Shown here one piece after another: positions 62,911 to 64,000 of a DNA stretch of 64,000 nt (the first letter of the stretch is position 1; every line of letters begins with the position of its first letter). The stretch covers positions 186,001-250,000 of the forward strand of contig CANQAP010000002.1 in NCBI GenBank assembly GCA_947589305.1. Reading direction: 5' to 3'. A program made the translations under genes and the position numbers. Below the pieces are notes generated by a model. That model worked only from the letters and a program-made list of their open reading frames with translations. It was not told where the DNA came from and ran no database searches. Source of the stretch: an uncultured Lachnospiraceae bacterium (GTDB lineage: Bacteria > Bacillota > Clostridia > Lachnospirales > Lachnospiraceae).

Positions 62911-63642
62911 ATGGGTACAGCAGTGGTAACAGGCGCTTCCAGAGGAATCGGCAGAGCCTGTGCGATCGAGTTGGCAAAACACGGGTATGATATTGTTGTC
63001 AATTATGTTTCCAATGAAGCGGCGGCGCAGAAAGTGGTGGAAGAAATCGAAACACTGGGGCAAAAGGCACTTGCCATTCAGGCGGACACCTCGGATCTAA
63101 AAGAGGTGCAGGCAATGTTCCGCACGGCGGGTAAGACATTCGAAAGTATAGATGTTCTAGTGAACAATGCGGGGGTAGTAGACGATCAGTATCTGCTGAT
63201 GCTGCCGGAAGACTCATTGGAACGGAGTTTAGATATCAATATTAAGGGATATTTTCATTGCGCACAGAATGCGGCACTCAAAATGATGCGAAAAAAGAAA
63301 GGATGTATCGTGAATATTTCTTCGGTCAGTTCGGTTGTTGCGATTGCCGGACAGAGTGTATACAGCGCTACAAAAGGAGCGGTCAATGCCATGACGGCGA
63401 CCTTGGCAAAGGAACTGGCGCAGTATGGGATCCGAGTCAATGCAGTGGCACCGGGTTTTATTCAGACAGATATGATCGATCAGATTCCGGAGGATCAGAG
63501 ACAAGCTCATCTGAAACAAGTGCCGCTAGGCAGATTCGGAGAAGCGGAGGAGGTCGCAAAGCTGGTCTGCATGCTGTGTTCGGATACGATGTCATATGTC
63601 ACCGGTCAGACGATCATTATGGACGGAGGACTTAGCTTATGA
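62911..63642 (+). CDS. 3-oxoacyl-ACP reductase (FabG-like SDR)
   Basis: A 243 aa short-chain reductase. TGASRGIGRA is the NADPH loop, NNAG follows, and the catalytic Ser of NISSVSS and YSATK (Tyr, Lys) are present; the C-terminal VTGQTIIMDGGL is typical of FabG. It reduces the beta-keto group made by the fused ketosynthase. AAAGGAG precedes the ATG. Its stop overlaps the next start by 4 bases (ATGA). It is dedicated to this cluster, though FabG substitution cannot be ruled out. Confidence 0.94.
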   Translation: MGTAVVTGASRGIGRACAIELAKHGYDIVVNYVSNEAAAQKVVEEIETLGQKALAIQADTSDLKEVQAMFRTAGKTFESIDVLVNNAGVVDDQYLLMLPEDSLERSLDINIKGYFHCAQNAALKMMRKKKGCIVNISSVSSVVAIAGQSVYSATKGAVNAMTATLAKELAQYGIRVNAVAPGFIQTDMIDQIPEDQRQAHLKQVPLGRFGEAEEVAKLVCMLCSDTMSYVTGQTIIMDGGLSL

Positions 63643-64000
63643 ATCTTTTGGAGATTAACGAACGTATCAGACAGAGACCGCCGTTTCAGATGATTGAACG
63701 GGTGACGGCTCTGGAACCGGGAAAATCCGCAACAGGCATCAAATGCGTATCGGTAAACGAGCCTTATTTTGAAGGACATATGCCGGGATATCCGATCATG
63801 CCGGGCGTATTGTTGATTGAAACATGCGCGCAGTTATGTTCCTTAGTCATTGAGCAGACTGGCAGAGATGACAGCAAAATCTATGTATTACTAAAAGTCA
63901 AGGATTTTAAATTTGTAAAAGCGGTGATCCCGGGTGATCGGTTGGAGATCACAGCGGAGTGTTTGCGTGGAAACGCAGGTTTGTATGAATTTGCCGTACA
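63639..64000 (+). CDS. FabZ-like 3-hydroxyacyl-ACP dehydratase (3' truncated by window)
   Basis: The first 120 residues of a hotdog-fold dehydratase. RPPFQMIERVTALEPG opens it, and FEGHMPGYPIMPGVLLIE holds the catalytic His47 and Glu61. It removes water from the 3-hydroxyacyl-ACP, which would leave conjugated double bonds if no enoyl reductase acts. GGAGG lies before the ATG, which overlaps the fabG stop. The cluster continues beyond the window. Confidence 0.92.
   Translation, partial: MNLLEINERIRQRPPFQMIERVTALEPGKSATGIKCVSVNEPYFEGHMPGYPIMPGVLLIETCAQLCSLVIEQTGRDDSKIYVLLKVKDFKFVKAVIPGDRLEITAECLRGNAGLYEFAV

Overview
The window reads as chromosome of a Gram-positive anaerobe of the class Clostridia, most likely a Lachnospiraceae member. 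Support: moderate to low GC, dense co-directional genes with AGGAGG-type ribosome sites, a lysine riboswitch, a CIRCE/clpB unit, a reverse-type rubrerythrin, a FeoA-FeoA-FeoB set with its small Cys-rich partner, and small families I associate with this group (DUF4250, DUF6465-like). The genus cannot be assigned from the sequence alone. I see no rRNA, tRNA, CRISPR array, insertion sequence or phage module.

Layout. 1-3181: heterodimeric ABC exporter (first gene cut by the window edge) and a cytidylate-kinase-like protein. 3389-6715: DUF2798 membrane protein, a sirtuin lacking the catalytic His, a DUF1848 protein with a CxxxCxxC motif overlapping it by 4 bp, and a NimA-like flavoprotein. 6850-10563: an AT-rich four-gene cluster (HpcH/HpaI aldolase, PLP decarboxylase, phosphoglycosyl transferase, class IV aminotransferase) of unknown product. 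10617-12928: ferredoxin-type aldo/keto reductase and cytoplasmic GH5 glucanase. 13078-16796: divergent DtxR/MntR-type regulator and ferrous-iron uptake operon with visible operators. 16910-21263: a hydrogenase-like H-cluster domain fused to a chemoreceptor signalling domain, then a c-di-GMP phosphodiesterase. 21339-28012: RF3, NfeD/SPFH pair, proline symporter, SCP2 protein, an SSB-like protein and a CobO-like ATPase. 28040-29998: lysine riboswitch with dapA-dapB. 30178-33011: NAD synthetase and DegV. 33011-36713: ABC/FtsX-type complex with a CARDB-like surface protein. 36854-47459: HAD phosphatase, a histidine kinase missing its phospho-acceptor His, DUF1189, CYTH, DJ-1, a nuclease-helicase fusion, a HAD protein missing its nucleophile, MurF, rubrerythrin. 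47721-54924: histone-H1-like small protein, glycerophosphodiesterase, pyruvate kinase, transglutaminase, canonical sirtuin, citrate synthase, DUF4250. 55041-58916: CIRCE/clpB, TraX-like protein and a small unknown. 58965-64000: TetR regulator, then an acyltransferase, ACP, fused ketosynthase plus chain-length-factor-like protein, ketoreductase and dehydratase, running off the window end.

The most interesting unit is the terminal one. A dedicated ACP, a single 731-residue protein joining an intact ketosynthase to a second ketosynthase fold with its catalytic residues replaced, a FabG-like reductase and a FabZ-like dehydratase resemble a type II polyketide or aryl-polyene-like pathway rather than housekeeping fatty acid synthesis. 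Next come the AT-rich 6850-10563 cluster, the His-less sirtuin with its DUF1848 partner, and the hydrogenase-like chemoreceptor. Several proteins keep their fold but have lost a catalytic residue (kinase at 37708, HAD at 44611, GGDEF at 19032, first NBD of the exporter), which suggests sensing or scaffold roles. All family assignments come from reading motifs by eye; no database search was run.
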